From Coleofasciculaceae cyanobacterium (GTDB lineage: Bacteria > Cyanobacteriota > Cyanobacteriia > Cyanobacteriales > Xenococcaceae), in the NCBI GenBank assembly GCA_036703275.1, contig DATNPK010000096.1, positions 186,001 to 250,000 on the forward strand: a DNA stretch of 64,000 bases. The letters are read 5' to 3'. Both the position numbers and the translations under genes were made by a program. The notes under the pieces are model-generated. The model made no database searches and had not been told where the DNA came from. It saw only the letters and a program-made list of their open reading frames with translations. This document shows, in pieces, positions 45,791 to 54,921 of this stretch. How positions within the stretch are numbered: position 1 is the first letter of the stretch; each line of letters starts with the position of its first letter.

Positions 45791-46630
45791 TTACTCAACA
45801 CTTCCCAAGTTAAATAAGAAAGGAATACCACCTTGAGAGTCGCCACTTGTGACTAAAACCTTAGGCATTTGTGCGCCACCTTCTCGCCAGGCTTCGATCG
45901 CCTCTTTTTTTAGTACTAGTTCTCCACCTTGCGCTCTTAATGTTTCAGCCAGTAGTCTTTGAGCTTCTGCTTTACCCTTAGCACGGTTAATATCTGCCTG
46001 AGCTTGCTGTTCGGCTTCTCTAGCTACATATACAGCTCTTTGGGATTTCTGTTCGGCAATTTGTTTTTCCTCGACTGCTCGAGCAAATTCAGGAGAAAAA
46101 CTAAGATCGACTACGCTAGTATCTAAAATTAGAATGCCATATTTATCTAAGCGTTCACTTAGAGCATTATCAAAGTCTTCTTTTAATTCATTGCGTTTGG
46201 TGATTGCTTCTTCTACAGTTCTTCTAGCTGCTGCAATTTTAAAAGATTCTTGAGTTTGGGGAGCAATAATTTTGGAAACGATATTTTGCAGTGTTCCTTG
46301 TTTACGGCGTATTTCCACTACTTCAATTGGATCTAAGCGGAAGTTAATCGCAAAGCTAGCTTTAAGATCTTGCAAATCTTTGGTAGAGCTTTGTGCGGGG
46401 ACTTCAAATTTTTGTACCGTCAGATCGTAGATATCCACGTTGGAAACCAATGGGGGACGAAGATGAATTCCTTCTAGCAAAACACCGTCTTGAGCTTTCC
46501 CCAAAATGCTCAAAACCCCAGCCTGACCGGGATTAAGAATTATAAATGAATTGAAAGCGATCAAAAGTACTATAGCGGCAACAATACCACCTAGCAGAGG
46601 CTGCCAACTATTAGACGACTGAGTATTCAA
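45791..46630 (-). CDS. prohibitin/SPFH-domain membrane protein
   Basis: 279 residues. One N-terminal membrane span (GGIVAAIVLLIAFNSFIILN), an SPFH/PHB domain (about residues 30-200: GQAGVLSILGKAQDGVLLEG, VPAQSSTKDLQDLKA) and a helical, coiled-coil C-terminus (EAEQQAQADINRAKGKAEAQ). Prohibitin homologues form membrane rings linked to protease control and are known in cyanobacteria. A perfect intrinsic terminator follows. Confidence 0.92.
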   Translation of the reverse strand: MNTQSSNSWQPLLGGIVAAIVLLIAFNSFIILNPGQAGVLSILGKAQDGVLLEGIHLRPPLVSNVDIYDLTVQKFEVPAQSSTKDLQDLKASFAINFRLDPIEVVEIRRKQGTLQNIVSKIIAPQTQESFKIAAARRTVEEAITKRNELKEDFDNALSERLDKYGILILDTSVVDLSFSPEFARAVEEKQIAEQKSQRAVYVAREAEQQAQADINRAKGKAEAQRLLAETLRAQGGELVLKKEAIEAWREGGAQMPKVLVTSGDSQGGIPFLFNLGSVE

Positions 46631-46719
46631 GCCGATATCTCCTATATGTATATAAAATTAGTCTGTTAATGGTATTTGCAAGTTTATCGTATTTAATGAC
46701 TTAGCAGGAATGAATAGTA

Positions 46720-46908
46720 ATGAACTACTTACACCAAATAAGCGATTTGTTAGCGACTTCGCAACAACCAACTGCTCAACAATTTTCGTTAATTGCCCAG
46801 GCTGGATATTATGCCGTAATTAATTTAGCGATGTCTAGTTCAACTAATACTTATTACTTAGACAAATCAATGTGGTCTACCCAATCAAAAACTGCTGTAA
46901 ACAAATAG
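46720..46908 (+). pseudogene. truncated protein-tyrosine-phosphatase-like gene
   Basis: The first 43 codons (YLHQISDLLATSQQPTAQQF, then AGYYAVINLAMSSSTN) match the N-terminus of DSP-type phosphatase proteins of about 150 residues found in cyanobacteria. Immediately after, the frame runs into a dispersed repeat (46850-46900) that supplies its last codons and stop. The catalytic C-x5-R loop is absent, so the gene is a remnant. Confidence 0.6.
46850..46900. repeat. dispersed repeat, copy B (TTACTTAGAC type)
   Basis: Matches 32231-32281 over 51 bases with about five differences, in the same orientation. AGACAAATCAATGTGGTCT can fold on itself. It replaces the 3' portion of a phosphatase-like gene. 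Confidence 0.82.
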
Positions 46909-46993
46909 TGTACTGTTCCACAGACATGAAAATTGTTTTTATCGCATAATAAACAATATAAGAATATTTACAGTGCTAAGCAATTAAATCAGC

Positions 46994-48310
46994 ATGGGGA
47001 TTGAGCAGCAAGAGTATCGCCAACGCCAACGAAAATTAATGTCCAAAATTGGCGCAGGAACGGCAATTTTTCGTAGTGCGCCGATGGCAACTATGCACAA
47101 CGACGTTGAATATACCTATCGTCAAGAAAGTAGTTTTTACTATTTGACAGGCTTTAATGAACCAGAAGCCGTAGCGGTATTCGCCCCCCATCATCAAGAA
47201 CACCAGTATATTTTATTTGTTCAGCCTAAAGATCCTGAGAAAGAAACCTGGACAGGGTATCGCTGTGGTGTGGAAGCAGCTAAAGAAATTTATGGGGCAG
47301 ATGAAGCCTATCCAATTGGCGAACTAAATGAAAAACTACCCCAGTATTTAATTAATGCCGATCGCATTTACTATTATTTAGGTAATGATGAGAAATTTAA
47401 CCAGCTAATAATTTCTCATTGGCAAAGATTAATGCAGGGTTATCAAAAACGCGGTAAAGCACCCTTAGCGATTGAAGATACTCGTCCTCTGACTTTTCCA
47501 ATGCGGTTGGTAAAAACCCCTGGAGAAGTAGCCCTGATGCGACAGGCAACTAAAATTTCAGCAATGGCACACAATCGCGCCCGCGAATTTGCTCGACCAG
47601 GAATTTATGAATATCAGGTACAGGCAGAAATAGAGCATATTTTCCGTAAAGAAGGGGGCATTGGTATTGCGTACCCCTCGATCGTGGCATCGGGAGAAAA
47701 CGCCTGTATTCTGCACTATATTGAAAATGATCGTCAAATGCAGGATAACGAGCTTTTGCTAATTGATGCTGGTTGCTCTTATGGCTACTACAACGGTGAT
47801 ATTACCCGCACTTTTCCTGTAGGTGGTAAATTTACTCCAGAACAAAAAGCCCTGTATGAAATTGTCTTAGAAGCGCAGTTAAAAGCGATCGCCGAAGTAC
47901 AGCCAGGAAAGCCTTACAATGAATTCCACGATATGGCTGTCTGCGTAATTGTTCAAGGTTTATTAGATTTGGGATTACTCCAAGGCGACTTGGAAGAGAT
48001 TATCAAGGAAGAAAAATACAAGCCGTTTTATATGCACCGTACAGGGCATTGGCTGGGCTTAGATGTCCATGATGTCGGAGTTTATCGGCACAACGAAGAT
48101 TGGCAAAATCTTACTCCAGGACACATAGTCACAGTTGAACCAGGAATTTATATTTCGCCCCAGATCAAACCCGCCGAAGGACAGCCAGAAATTCCCGATC
48201 GCTGGAAAGGAATTGGTATTCGCATCGAGGATGACTTGTTAGTAACACCCGATGGACATGACATTTTGACTTCAGACGTACCCAAATCGATTAAGGATAT
48301 GGAGAGATAA
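46994..48310 (+). CDS. pepP: Xaa-Pro aminopeptidase (aminopeptidase P)
   Basis: Dimetal peptidase removing N-terminal residues before proline. The N-terminal creatinase-like domain (MATMHNDVEYTYRQESSFYY) precedes the pita-bread domain, whose five metal ligands are visible: Asp in LLIDAGCSYG and GDITRTFPV, His in HRTGHWLGLDVHD, Glu in VEPGIYI and Glu in IGIRIEDDL. Length (438) is typical. Confidence 0.95.
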   Translation: MGIEQQEYRQRQRKLMSKIGAGTAIFRSAPMATMHNDVEYTYRQESSFYYLTGFNEPEAVAVFAPHHQEHQYILFVQPKDPEKETWTGYRCGVEAAKEIYGADEAYPIGELNEKLPQYLINADRIYYYLGNDEKFNQLIISHWQRLMQGYQKRGKAPLAIEDTRPLTFPMRLVKTPGEVALMRQATKISAMAHNRAREFARPGIYEYQVQAEIEHIFRKEGGIGIAYPSIVASGENACILHYIENDRQMQDNELLLIDAGCSYGYYNGDITRTFPVGGKFTPEQKALYEIVLEAQLKAIAEVQPGKPYNEFHDMAVCVIVQGLLDLGLLQGDLEEIIKEEKYKPFYMHRTGHWLGLDVHDVGVYRHNEDWQNLTPGHIVTVEPGIYISPQIKPAEGQPEIPDRWKGIGIRIEDDLLVTPDGHDILTSDVPKSIKDMER

Positions 48311-48395
48311 GCCGACTTATCGATGAACCAGTAATTAATAACAAACAACAAACAATCACAACAGATTAATTATCATTTTTAACAAATTACCTACA

Positions 48396-49154
48396 GTGAA
48401 AATTGCCCAAATAACCGAAGAAATCATTCACGGTAAAGGTTATGTTATGCTACCTAACCTTTTGAGTCTTAAAGAAACAACGGCAGCCAGAAATTTAATT
48501 CTTCAACTTGCCGAACAAGAAAAACAGCAAAATAAATTAATTGTTGAGGGGCGAAAAGAGAGACTATACGGTTTGCTCTACAAGGGAGATGTTTTTACTA
48601 ACCTAGTTCAAGATCGGCTGATTCTCTCAGTGATTGAAGCAATTATTGGCGAAGATGCGATTTTGGGCGGTTTTTCGGCACATATCCTCCATCCAGGCGC
48701 CAAAAGAATGGGTATTCACGTTGATTATCCCTATTGGGCAATGTCTTCCCCCTTCCCTAAATACCCGATTTTAGAACTTCAGGTGATTTGGTTAATGGAA
48801 GATTTTACTGCCGATAATGGCGCACCTTTGTTTGCTGCGGGAACACAGAATTTGGCGACTCAACCCGATAAAAAACAGTTTAAAAAAGCTGCTGAAAAGA
48901 TTACTGGAACAGCAGGAACAGCAATTATTTCTCACGGACTTTGCTGGCACGATACTTCGGAAAACAAAAGCGATCGCCCCAGAGTATCTTTACTGGGAAA
49001 CTATACACCGCAATACGTTCATCCTTTAGAAAATAATTTGTTCGACCATCAACCAAAAACGATTCAAAACGCCAGTCCAAGATTACAAAAACTACTGAGA
49101 CATACCTGGATGTCTAAAGCCGAACCGATATACGGCATGAAGTTTATTAAATAA
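48396..49154 (+). CDS. phytanoyl-CoA dioxygenase (PhyH) family protein
   Basis: Non-haem Fe(II)/2-oxoglutarate oxygenase fold. Iron ligands: H-x-D in GIHVDYPYW and a distal histidine in ISHGLCWHDTSEN; the 2-oxoglutarate-binding arginine is likely in SDRPRVSL. The GTG at 48396 gives 252 residues beginning MKIAQITEEIIHGKGYVMLP. The substrate is unknown; the family hydroxylates lipids and small metabolites. Confidence 0.82.
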   Translation: MKIAQITEEIIHGKGYVMLPNLLSLKETTAARNLILQLAEQEKQQNKLIVEGRKERLYGLLYKGDVFTNLVQDRLILSVIEAIIGEDAILGGFSAHILHPGAKRMGIHVDYPYWAMSSPFPKYPILELQVIWLMEDFTADNGAPLFAAGTQNLATQPDKKQFKKAAEKITGTAGTAIISHGLCWHDTSENKSDRPRVSLLGNYTPQYVHPLENNLFDHQPKTIQNASPRLQKLLRHTWMSKAEPIYGMKFIK

Positions 49155-49155
49155 A

Positions 49156-49704
49156 TCAATACAGCAACAGTTTATCCAAATCGATCTTAATCTCAGCAAA
49201 AGCTTGAGATGTTACTGACCCCGATTGATATTCAGTAGTTTGCGAGTAATGAGTGTTTTGCAGTTGAGTGTGAATAATCAGTTTTTTATTTTTTAAATCA
49301 ATTATCCAATATTCGGGTATTCCATTGCGGGCATAGGTAATAATTTTCTGTTCTAGATCCTTTTTCAAAGTTCTATTAGATACCTCAATCAACCAATAAA
49401 TATCTTGTGGATAAGGGTGATGACTGCGATATATAGTTTCTGGTAGTTGAACTATAGCTATGTCTGGTTCTGGTTCAGAGTTATCTAAGGTGATTGGATG
49501 ACCTTCTCTTACATGGGCCTGTCCTTTGAGTAAATCTCTCAAGTAATCGCTTACAGATTGATTGGTATAGCTATGCTCAATTCCCTCTGGACTCATCTCA
49601 ACAATATTTCCTTCGAGAAGTTCAACTGGTTTTCCCTCTAACACACCAGCGTCAACCAGTTCATGCCATTCATCTACTGACCATTGATAAATAATTGAAG
49701 TCAT
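49156..49704 (-). CDS. Uma2 (DUF820) family protein
   Basis: PD-(D/E)xK nuclease-like fold, highly expanded in cyanobacteria. Motifs: W-S-V-D-E-W-H-E-L-V-D-A-G, EGNIVEMSPEGIEHS, SEPEPDIAIVQ, IYWLIEVSNRTLKKDLEQKI with the core Asp and Glu-x-Ser. The ATG at 49704 (MTSIIYQWSVDEW) is chosen; an upstream in-frame ATG at 49758 adds 18 unrelated residues. Biological role unknown. Confidence 0.85.
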   Translation of the reverse strand: MTSIIYQWSVDEWHELVDAGVLEGKPVELLEGNIVEMSPEGIEHSYTNQSVSDYLRDLLKGQAHVREGHPITLDNSEPEPDIAIVQLPETIYRSHHPYPQDIYWLIEVSNRTLKKDLEQKIITYARNGIPEYWIIDLKNKKLIIHTQLQNTHYSQTTEYQSGSVTSQAFAEIKIDLDKLLLY

Positions 49705-50033
49705 GTCTGCTGATTTTTTACCGTCACTTACGGCACTTTTGGGTTGAGTAGAACACACAAGTTCAATCGCAAAAGCTAATAATCTTCTGATAGCTCAGTT
49801 TTTCGTTACAGTCCCTATTATATTGGATCGATAGAGTAATAAGCTTCGCCCGTGCATGATTAGCTAGATCGCTCCTCCAGCTACTAAACTAATACTTCTA
49901 ACAATTGCTTTTGGAGAAAACGTTGGTACTAGATTACTCATGAATTGATCTACAGTTTTTAGCGCGCGATCGCAAAAGTAAAGGTTTTGACGAAAGTTAG
50001 ATTTATACTATTACATTGAGGTTAAGTTGTTGA

Positions 50034-50351
50034 TTGAAAATTCTCGATCTAGGTAACCGCGATCAAGGTTTTGATATCCTAGAGTTAATTAAATCTGAGG
50101 CTAGTAGGACTTTAGTCATTGCTGCTGAACTTCCTCTAGAGACAAATGCTGATGGCTTGGTGCAAGTAGGTAAAACTCGTGTAACTCTAGACACTGTTGT
50201 TACTGTATTTAAGCAGGGAACTACGGCTGAGGAAATTGTCTATCGCTATCCATCACTGAAGATAGCGGATGTCTACGCCACTATTGCATTTTACTTAAAT
50301 AATCAACAGGAAGTAGAAGCATATTTACAACAGCGACAAAAACAAGCTTAG
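50034..50351 (+). CDS. DUF433 antitoxin-like protein
   Basis: 105 residues, DUF433 domain with a winged-helix-like core (VGKTRVTLDTVVTVFKQGTT, AEEIVYRYPSLKIADVYATI). DUF433 proteins usually precede a DUF5615 PIN-like partner as a putative toxin-antitoxin pair. Here only a seven-codon stub of the expected partner is left (50364-50387). The TTG at 50034 is the likely start; no ATG is available nearby. Confidence 0.82.
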   Translation: MKILDLGNRDQGFDILELIKSEASRTLVIAAELPLETNADGLVQVGKTRVTLDTVVTVFKQGTTAEEIVYRYPSLKIADVYATIAFYLNNQQEVEAYLQQRQKQA

Positions 50352-50363
50352 GAAGTTCGCAAA

Positions 50364-50387
50364 ATGAACGAGATAAAATATGAATAG
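50364..50387 (+). pseudogene. possible stub of a DUF5615 PIN-like gene
   Basis: Thirteen bases after the DUF433 stop, ATG opens M-N-E-I-K-Y-E-stop. DUF5615 proteins that follow DUF433 commonly begin M-N-E-(I/V)-(K/R)-Y. The remainder is missing and the Uma2 gene end follows at once. The evidence is only seven residues plus position. Confidence 0.3.
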
Positions 50388-50391
50388 CTAT

Positions 50392-50961
50392 TTAATTGAA
50401 ATTTAGCCAACCAAATAAATCTACTGCTGAAAGTTGCCAATTTGCTAAAGCTTCTAAAACCAATAAAATATCATTATCAGCTTTAACTACGGGAGTCGAA
50501 TTAGGTTCAAAAATTACCACCGATTCATCTTCAGGATCAATCAACCATCCTAGTTTTGTTCCTTGATTTAAACAAAAAGTAATTTTTCTAATTACTCGAT
50601 TAGCTGATTGATTGGGAGAGAGTATTTCAATTATCCAATCTGGAGCAATTTCAAACTTATTGGTAATTCTGCCATTAACTTTTAGGGAAATATTTTGCCA
50701 TTCAAACACTGCAACATCAGGCACAATCGAACTTTCTGCAAAGTTACAACGTAACTCAGGAAATGCACAAACTAGTTTTTGTTGTTTACCGACTTGATTG
50801 ATTTCTGTAACTAAACTAGCTTGTAAAACACTATGTTCTCCTTGTGGCATTGGTTTTTGAGATATTTCTCCTGCTAAGTATTCTTGTTCTGGCTTGGTTG
50901 GTGCAAGTTCCAAGAATTCTGCCAATGTCGGTTTAGATATAGTCTGATTGGGTAAATTCAT
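50392..50961 (-). CDS. Uma2 (DUF820) family protein, second copy
   Basis: 189 residues of the same nuclease-like family as 49156-49704 but distant in sequence. Segments: TLAEFLELAPTKPEQEYLAG, MPQGEHSVLQASLVTEIN, SIVPDVAVFEW (core Asp) and DWIIEILSPNQSANRVIRKI (core Glu-x-Leu). The C-terminus (GWLIDPEDESVVIFEPN) is typical. Role unknown. Confidence 0.87.
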   Translation of the reverse strand: MNLPNQTISKPTLAEFLELAPTKPEQEYLAGEISQKPMPQGEHSVLQASLVTEINQVGKQQKLVCAFPELRCNFAESSIVPDVAVFEWQNISLKVNGRITNKFEIAPDWIIEILSPNQSANRVIRKITFCLNQGTKLGWLIDPEDESVVIFEPNSTPVVKADNDILLVLEALANWQLSAVDLFGWLNFN

Positions 50962-51179
50962 TTTATTTTTGACTATATTTTCTCGATTTTTTAAGTCCTA
51001 TAAAGAAATCATTCCCCTAAAGCTTCAAAAATTAGCAATTGCCATCAATAAATGTTCGTCTCAATGTCTTCTTGCTATAAAGTCTTTTAAACTAAAAAAA
51101 ATCATTTTAGATCTTTTTTAAAAAGCTGGGGACTAAAAACCAATGAGTTTTAACCAAGCAAAATTAAATCAAGCGTAAA

Positions 51180-52397
51180 TTAATTTAAAGTTTCAACTCT
51201 GGGTGTACCATCGGCTTCAATCCAAATCAATTGCTTAATCCGACAAGTTTTAGCATATTGCTTAATTGCTGCTTCAGATCGCTCACCTAAATCAATTTCA
51301 ACCCTGGCAGAATCGTCTTCACTTCTTAATTGACGAGCGTATCTAAGGGCGATCGCTTCTACTTTAGTAGTCGTGGGAATGATTATACAATCGCTTGCAG
51401 GAGCTTGTTGGGGTAATTTTTCGGTGGATAATAAACAAGAATGTAAATCTTCGATGTAGAGAGAAAAACCAATCCCAGGTGATGATTTACCTTGAGGATC
51501 GTATAGTCCCAATAATCGATCGTAACGCCCTCCTTCAGCCAAAATATAAGACTGTTGCTCCTGAAAACTGACTGCTTTAAAGACAATCCCTGTATAGTAA
51601 TCAAAGGTTTGCAACAGACTGAGATCGAGTGTTAGGGGTAAAGGACGCTCACAACTATTATTAAGTAATTCAATTAAAGATTTAAGATTATTAACTGTTT
51701 CCTGGGCAGCAACATCTAAATCCAGACTAGAAATCTTGCTTAAAACGTCTGCTGGCTTGCCTCGTAAATCAAACAATAACAAAGCTCGTGCTTTCAAATC
51801 TGCTGTCAATTCTAATTTTTCTAAAGCAATACGATCGAGATTCGCAATACAATTACGTACTGAGGTACGAATTGATTCTGGAAATACTGCCAAAAGCGAT
51901 CGCGTTAATCCTGCTTCTCCTAACAAAATTGACCAATCTGGTATACCCAAGTCATATAAACAGTCTGCCAACAACAAAATAATTTCAACATCAGCCAAAA
52001 CACCTCCAGCAAACAGTAGCTCAACTCCAGCCTGATAAAATTCTAGCTGGCGACCATGATGACTTGACGGTGGGTTACGAAATACATTGGCACGATAGCA
52101 AAGACGTTGTGGATAAGTATTGCCTGCCATCCTAGTTACTGCTGCACGGGCAATAGAGGCAGTTAATTCAGGACGCAATCCCAAAGAGTTTTCGCCGTTA
52201 TTGCGTAGTTGAATCACTTTAGAGGGTTTAATTGCACCACCTGCGGTTAGGGTATCGAGCCATTCCAAAGTAGAGGTGACAATTCGCTGATAGCCCCAAG
52301 TTTGAAATCTGTGTTGCAGGCGATCGTTAATCCAACGCTTTTGCTCTACTTCTAAAGGCAGTAAATCTCTAGCTCCAGCAGGGGGTTGATAAATCAT
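51180..52397 (-). CDS. hisZ: ATP phosphoribosyltransferase regulatory subunit HisZ
   Basis: Catalytically inactive class II histidyl-tRNA synthetase paralogue that regulates short-form HisG at the first step of histidine synthesis. Start MIYQPPAGARDLLPLEVEQK at 52397 is chosen over one 63 bases upstream. LGLRPELTASIARAA and FRNPPSSHHGRQLEFYQAGV (motif 2-like), and GGRYDRLLGLYDP are visible. It is shorter (405) than true HisS and lacks the anticodon domain. Confidence 0.92.
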   Translation of the reverse strand: MIYQPPAGARDLLPLEVEQKRWINDRLQHRFQTWGYQRIVTSTLEWLDTLTAGGAIKPSKVIQLRNNGENSLGLRPELTASIARAAVTRMAGNTYPQRLCYRANVFRNPPSSHHGRQLEFYQAGVELLFAGGVLADVEIILLLADCLYDLGIPDWSILLGEAGLTRSLLAVFPESIRTSVRNCIANLDRIALEKLELTADLKARALLLFDLRGKPADVLSKISSLDLDVAAQETVNNLKSLIELLNNSCERPLPLTLDLSLLQTFDYYTGIVFKAVSFQEQQSYILAEGGRYDRLLGLYDPQGKSSPGIGFSLYIEDLHSCLLSTEKLPQQAPASDCIIIPTTTKVEAIALRYARQLRSEDDSARVEIDLGERSEAAIKQYAKTCRIKQLIWIEADGTPRVETLN

Positions 52398-52502
52398 TTC
52401 TAGTAAAATGGCGAATTCGCTGTGAAAAGTCAACGGGATATACTGAATAATAGCCAGCAACCCTTAACTTAGATATTGATAGTAATCTCTACTTGTGTCA
52501 TC

Positions 52503-53501
52503 TTACTTTTTTTTCGTCCCAAAAAATCCACTAAAGAAGCCACTATTAGCTGGTTTATTATTTTGCTCGGCATTTGGTATAGAACCAGGATTAGATGTTT
52601 TAGATTTGTTGACTGTTTTGGCTAGTTTGTCCAACGCCTTCTTGCTTTCGATGACGATTTGGTTATGAGGTTCTGCTTCGTAGGCTTTACTTATATGAAC
52701 CTTTGCCATGGTCAATTGTTTTTTGTTTAAATAAGCTCTTCCCATGACTGCATGAGCGATACCGTGATTTGGATCTATTTTTAAAGCATCTTTTAACTCT
52801 TGGATGGCGTGGTCAAATTCTTCTTTAGATATATATTGTTGAGCGCGATTGACAAATGCAGCCACTCTTGATTCTTTAGTTGGTTCTTCTACTTTGGCTG
52901 TAGCGTCAGAAGATTCAGAAGGTACTTGAGTTACTGTAGTTTGATTCTGAGCTACGGTTTGTTGAAGTGCGATCGCTTTTTCTGGAGCAGGTGTGACATT
53001 ACGATTAAGATGATTAATTGCGCGATCGTGTTTAAGCATTAAGTAAACTAAATTCAGCTCGCTAATTACTTCAATTTCTTTTTCCGTTTGTTCTAATAAT
53101 TTATATTGTTCGCCAGTAAGCTTGCTTAATAGTTTAGGATAAACCAATTCCGCACTATCTCTAGCCTTTAATAGCTCTTGAGCCAGTTGGCTTTTCACTG
53201 TAATTTTATCTTTATTTTCCACTAAGCGTTTGCCAATCTGAGTCAAAATTAGCTTATGTTCGGCAAAAGTGGTTTTTCGCGATAGTTGCTCATAAGCAGG
53301 ATTAACCAGCTTCGATAAGATTTGTCCCGCTGTTTTCATTTTGGCTGCATCGGAGCGACATTTATCTGGATGGAGCTTTTGGGCAATTTTCAAATATTGT
53401 AAGCGAATTTGTTGAGGTTCAGCGTCAAGTGACACGCCTAGAACTGCATGATGATCTATTATGTTGAGCTTAAAAAGTCCGTGTTTAATCGCGAATGACA
53501 T
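52503..53501 (-). CDS. J-domain and TPR protein
   Basis: 332 residues. The J-domain (about residues 15-75) keeps the HPD tripeptide (IAQKLHPDKCRSDAAKMK), so it can stimulate an Hsp70. A helical middle (85-170) is followed by TPR units at about 215-285 (AFVNRAQQYISKEEFDHAIQ, HGIAHAVMGRAYLNKKQLTM). The C-terminal tail is Asn/Lys-rich, ending FFSGFFGTKKK. A cyanobacterial DnaJ-like co-chaperone; client unknown. Confidence 0.85.
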   Translation of the reverse strand: MSFAIKHGLFKLNIIDHHAVLGVSLDAEPQQIRLQYLKIAQKLHPDKCRSDAAKMKTAGQILSKLVNPAYEQLSRKTTFAEHKLILTQIGKRLVENKDKITVKSQLAQELLKARDSAELVYPKLLSKLTGEQYKLLEQTEKEIEVISELNLVYLMLKHDRAINHLNRNVTPAPEKAIALQQTVAQNQTTVTQVPSESSDATAKVEEPTKESRVAAFVNRAQQYISKEEFDHAIQELKDALKIDPNHGIAHAVMGRAYLNKKQLTMAKVHISKAYEAEPHNQIVIESKKALDKLAKTVNKSKTSNPGSIPNAEQNNKPANSGFFSGFFGTKKK

Positions 53502-53820
53502 AAGAAATAAAGATATAAATTATCAGCAATAAGACATATCCTTTTCATGGAAATATCAATTAAGATACTAGCTGTATTTATATAGTTCCCTGAACTCTAC
53601 ACGAATCAACCAACGAGTTAATAAATTTTGCGTTGCAGTTTAGTAATAATTGAAGAGTAAGAATCAAGGTTGTTAAAGTTCTTCGCTGTTGGACAGCAAA
53701 AAAATGAAGCCGTCTCTAAAACAAAGCTTGATTTTTGGAATGAAAAATTAAATCAACTGGGCGATCGACTATTGGGCTAAATCCATAACCTTATCAAATC
53801 GAAAAACTCTTTTTTGCTTC
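53502..53820. other. gap between the J-domain and DUF3747 genes
   Basis: AT-rich. No gene, repeat or RNA motif recognised. Confidence 0.5.
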
Positions 53821-54630
53821 TTATTGTTGAGGAACAGTAGGTTGAGGAGTACTTGATGTAGGAGTAAATAGGCTATTATAGGTTTCGTAAACGGCTTTAC
53901 TCAAAGGAGTCAAGATGTTAGTAATTAATCCTTCTACCGTAGTTGCAGGAGTTTGAGCTGGGGCAGGCTGGGTGACAACTGGTTGCGGTGGTGCTGGCTG
54001 TTGCTGAGGTACAGCAGGCCCAGAAGGATTAATGTTGGCAGGATCGTTAGTTGTTGGAAGAGTCACGACATTCTCTAGTACCTGGGGACTAGGGTTATTG
54101 CTCATGTATATGTGCTGTATAGCACTTCCTTGATAAAGACGCTTGGTAAACTGCCAATTTGGATCTAGTTCAATTTTCATTGGTGCTTCTACGACACCAT
54201 TTGTAGTACCGATAACTAAATCTTGTCGAGCGGGATCTTGATGATCGGCAATCAACTGAAGCTGTCCATTATTTTCAACTAAGTTAAGCATATATTCTAC
54301 CTTGTCGTCTTTTGCGTTGTATCTTAGGGAATAACCGTTGGTATCAACTGCTTTACGACAGCTATTAGTATGATCGAAATTGAGCAGCAATAAATCCACC
54401 GTAGTCGGATAACTACCTGATTCTTGCCAACAGGCTTGTTGTCCAGGAACTTGCTCGATAATTGCCAGCTTATATCTTCTGTAGCTGTAAGGAACTGCAA
54501 CCGCTACAAATTGGCTTTGATCTACAGCAAATTCATCAAATTCGATCGCCTTAGCTGATTGCCAAGGCGCGATCGCGCTAACTCCTAAAGTTGCTACAGT
54601 AGCAACTTTGACAGGCAGAGATAATTTCAT
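53821..54630 (-). CDS. secreted DUF3747 protein
   Basis: Cyanobacterial exported protein with a DUF3747 domain. The ATG at 54630 gives a proper signal peptide (MKLSLPVKVATVATLGVSAI, cleavage after about AKA). The domain covers residues 30-175 (FVAVAVPYSYRRYKLAIIEQ, CWQESG, LLNFDHTNSCRKAVDTNGYS), with a likely disulfide pair. The C-terminal 90 residues are Pro/Gln/Thr-rich. An upstream ATG at 54687 lacks a signal peptide. Function unknown. Confidence 0.82.
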   Translation of the reverse strand: MKLSLPVKVATVATLGVSAIAPWQSAKAIEFDEFAVDQSQFVAVAVPYSYRRYKLAIIEQVPGQQACWQESGSYPTTVDLLLLNFDHTNSCRKAVDTNGYSLRYNAKDDKVEYMLNLVENNGQLQLIADHQDPARQDLVIGTTNGVVEAPMKIELDPNWQFTKRLYQGSAIQHIYMSNNPSPQVLENVVTLPTTNDPANINPSGPAVPQQQPAPPQPVVTQPAPAQTPATTVEGLITNILTPLSKAVYETYNSLFTPTSSTPQPTVPQQ

Positions 54631-54921
54631 GTCTTGGTAATTGAGGTTAGTTTTAAATCCAGAGATTACTCCGCCATTCCTATCCAAAAAAGCAAGTAAG
54701 ATGACTAAGCTGGCTCTGACTGCTAGTTAATGACTACGTATTACTTTAATTGAGCGAGCAATTTTATTTTATAATACAGCCCTCACTACATAAATTTGGT
54801 TAAAAAAACTTCAAACATTTGCAGGTTGAAAACTAACTTTTGCCTGAAAAGTTTAATTAAAATTATTAATGAACTGCGATTAACGGTTGCAGATTACTTT
54901 GCCTGAAAATGAACCAATAAT

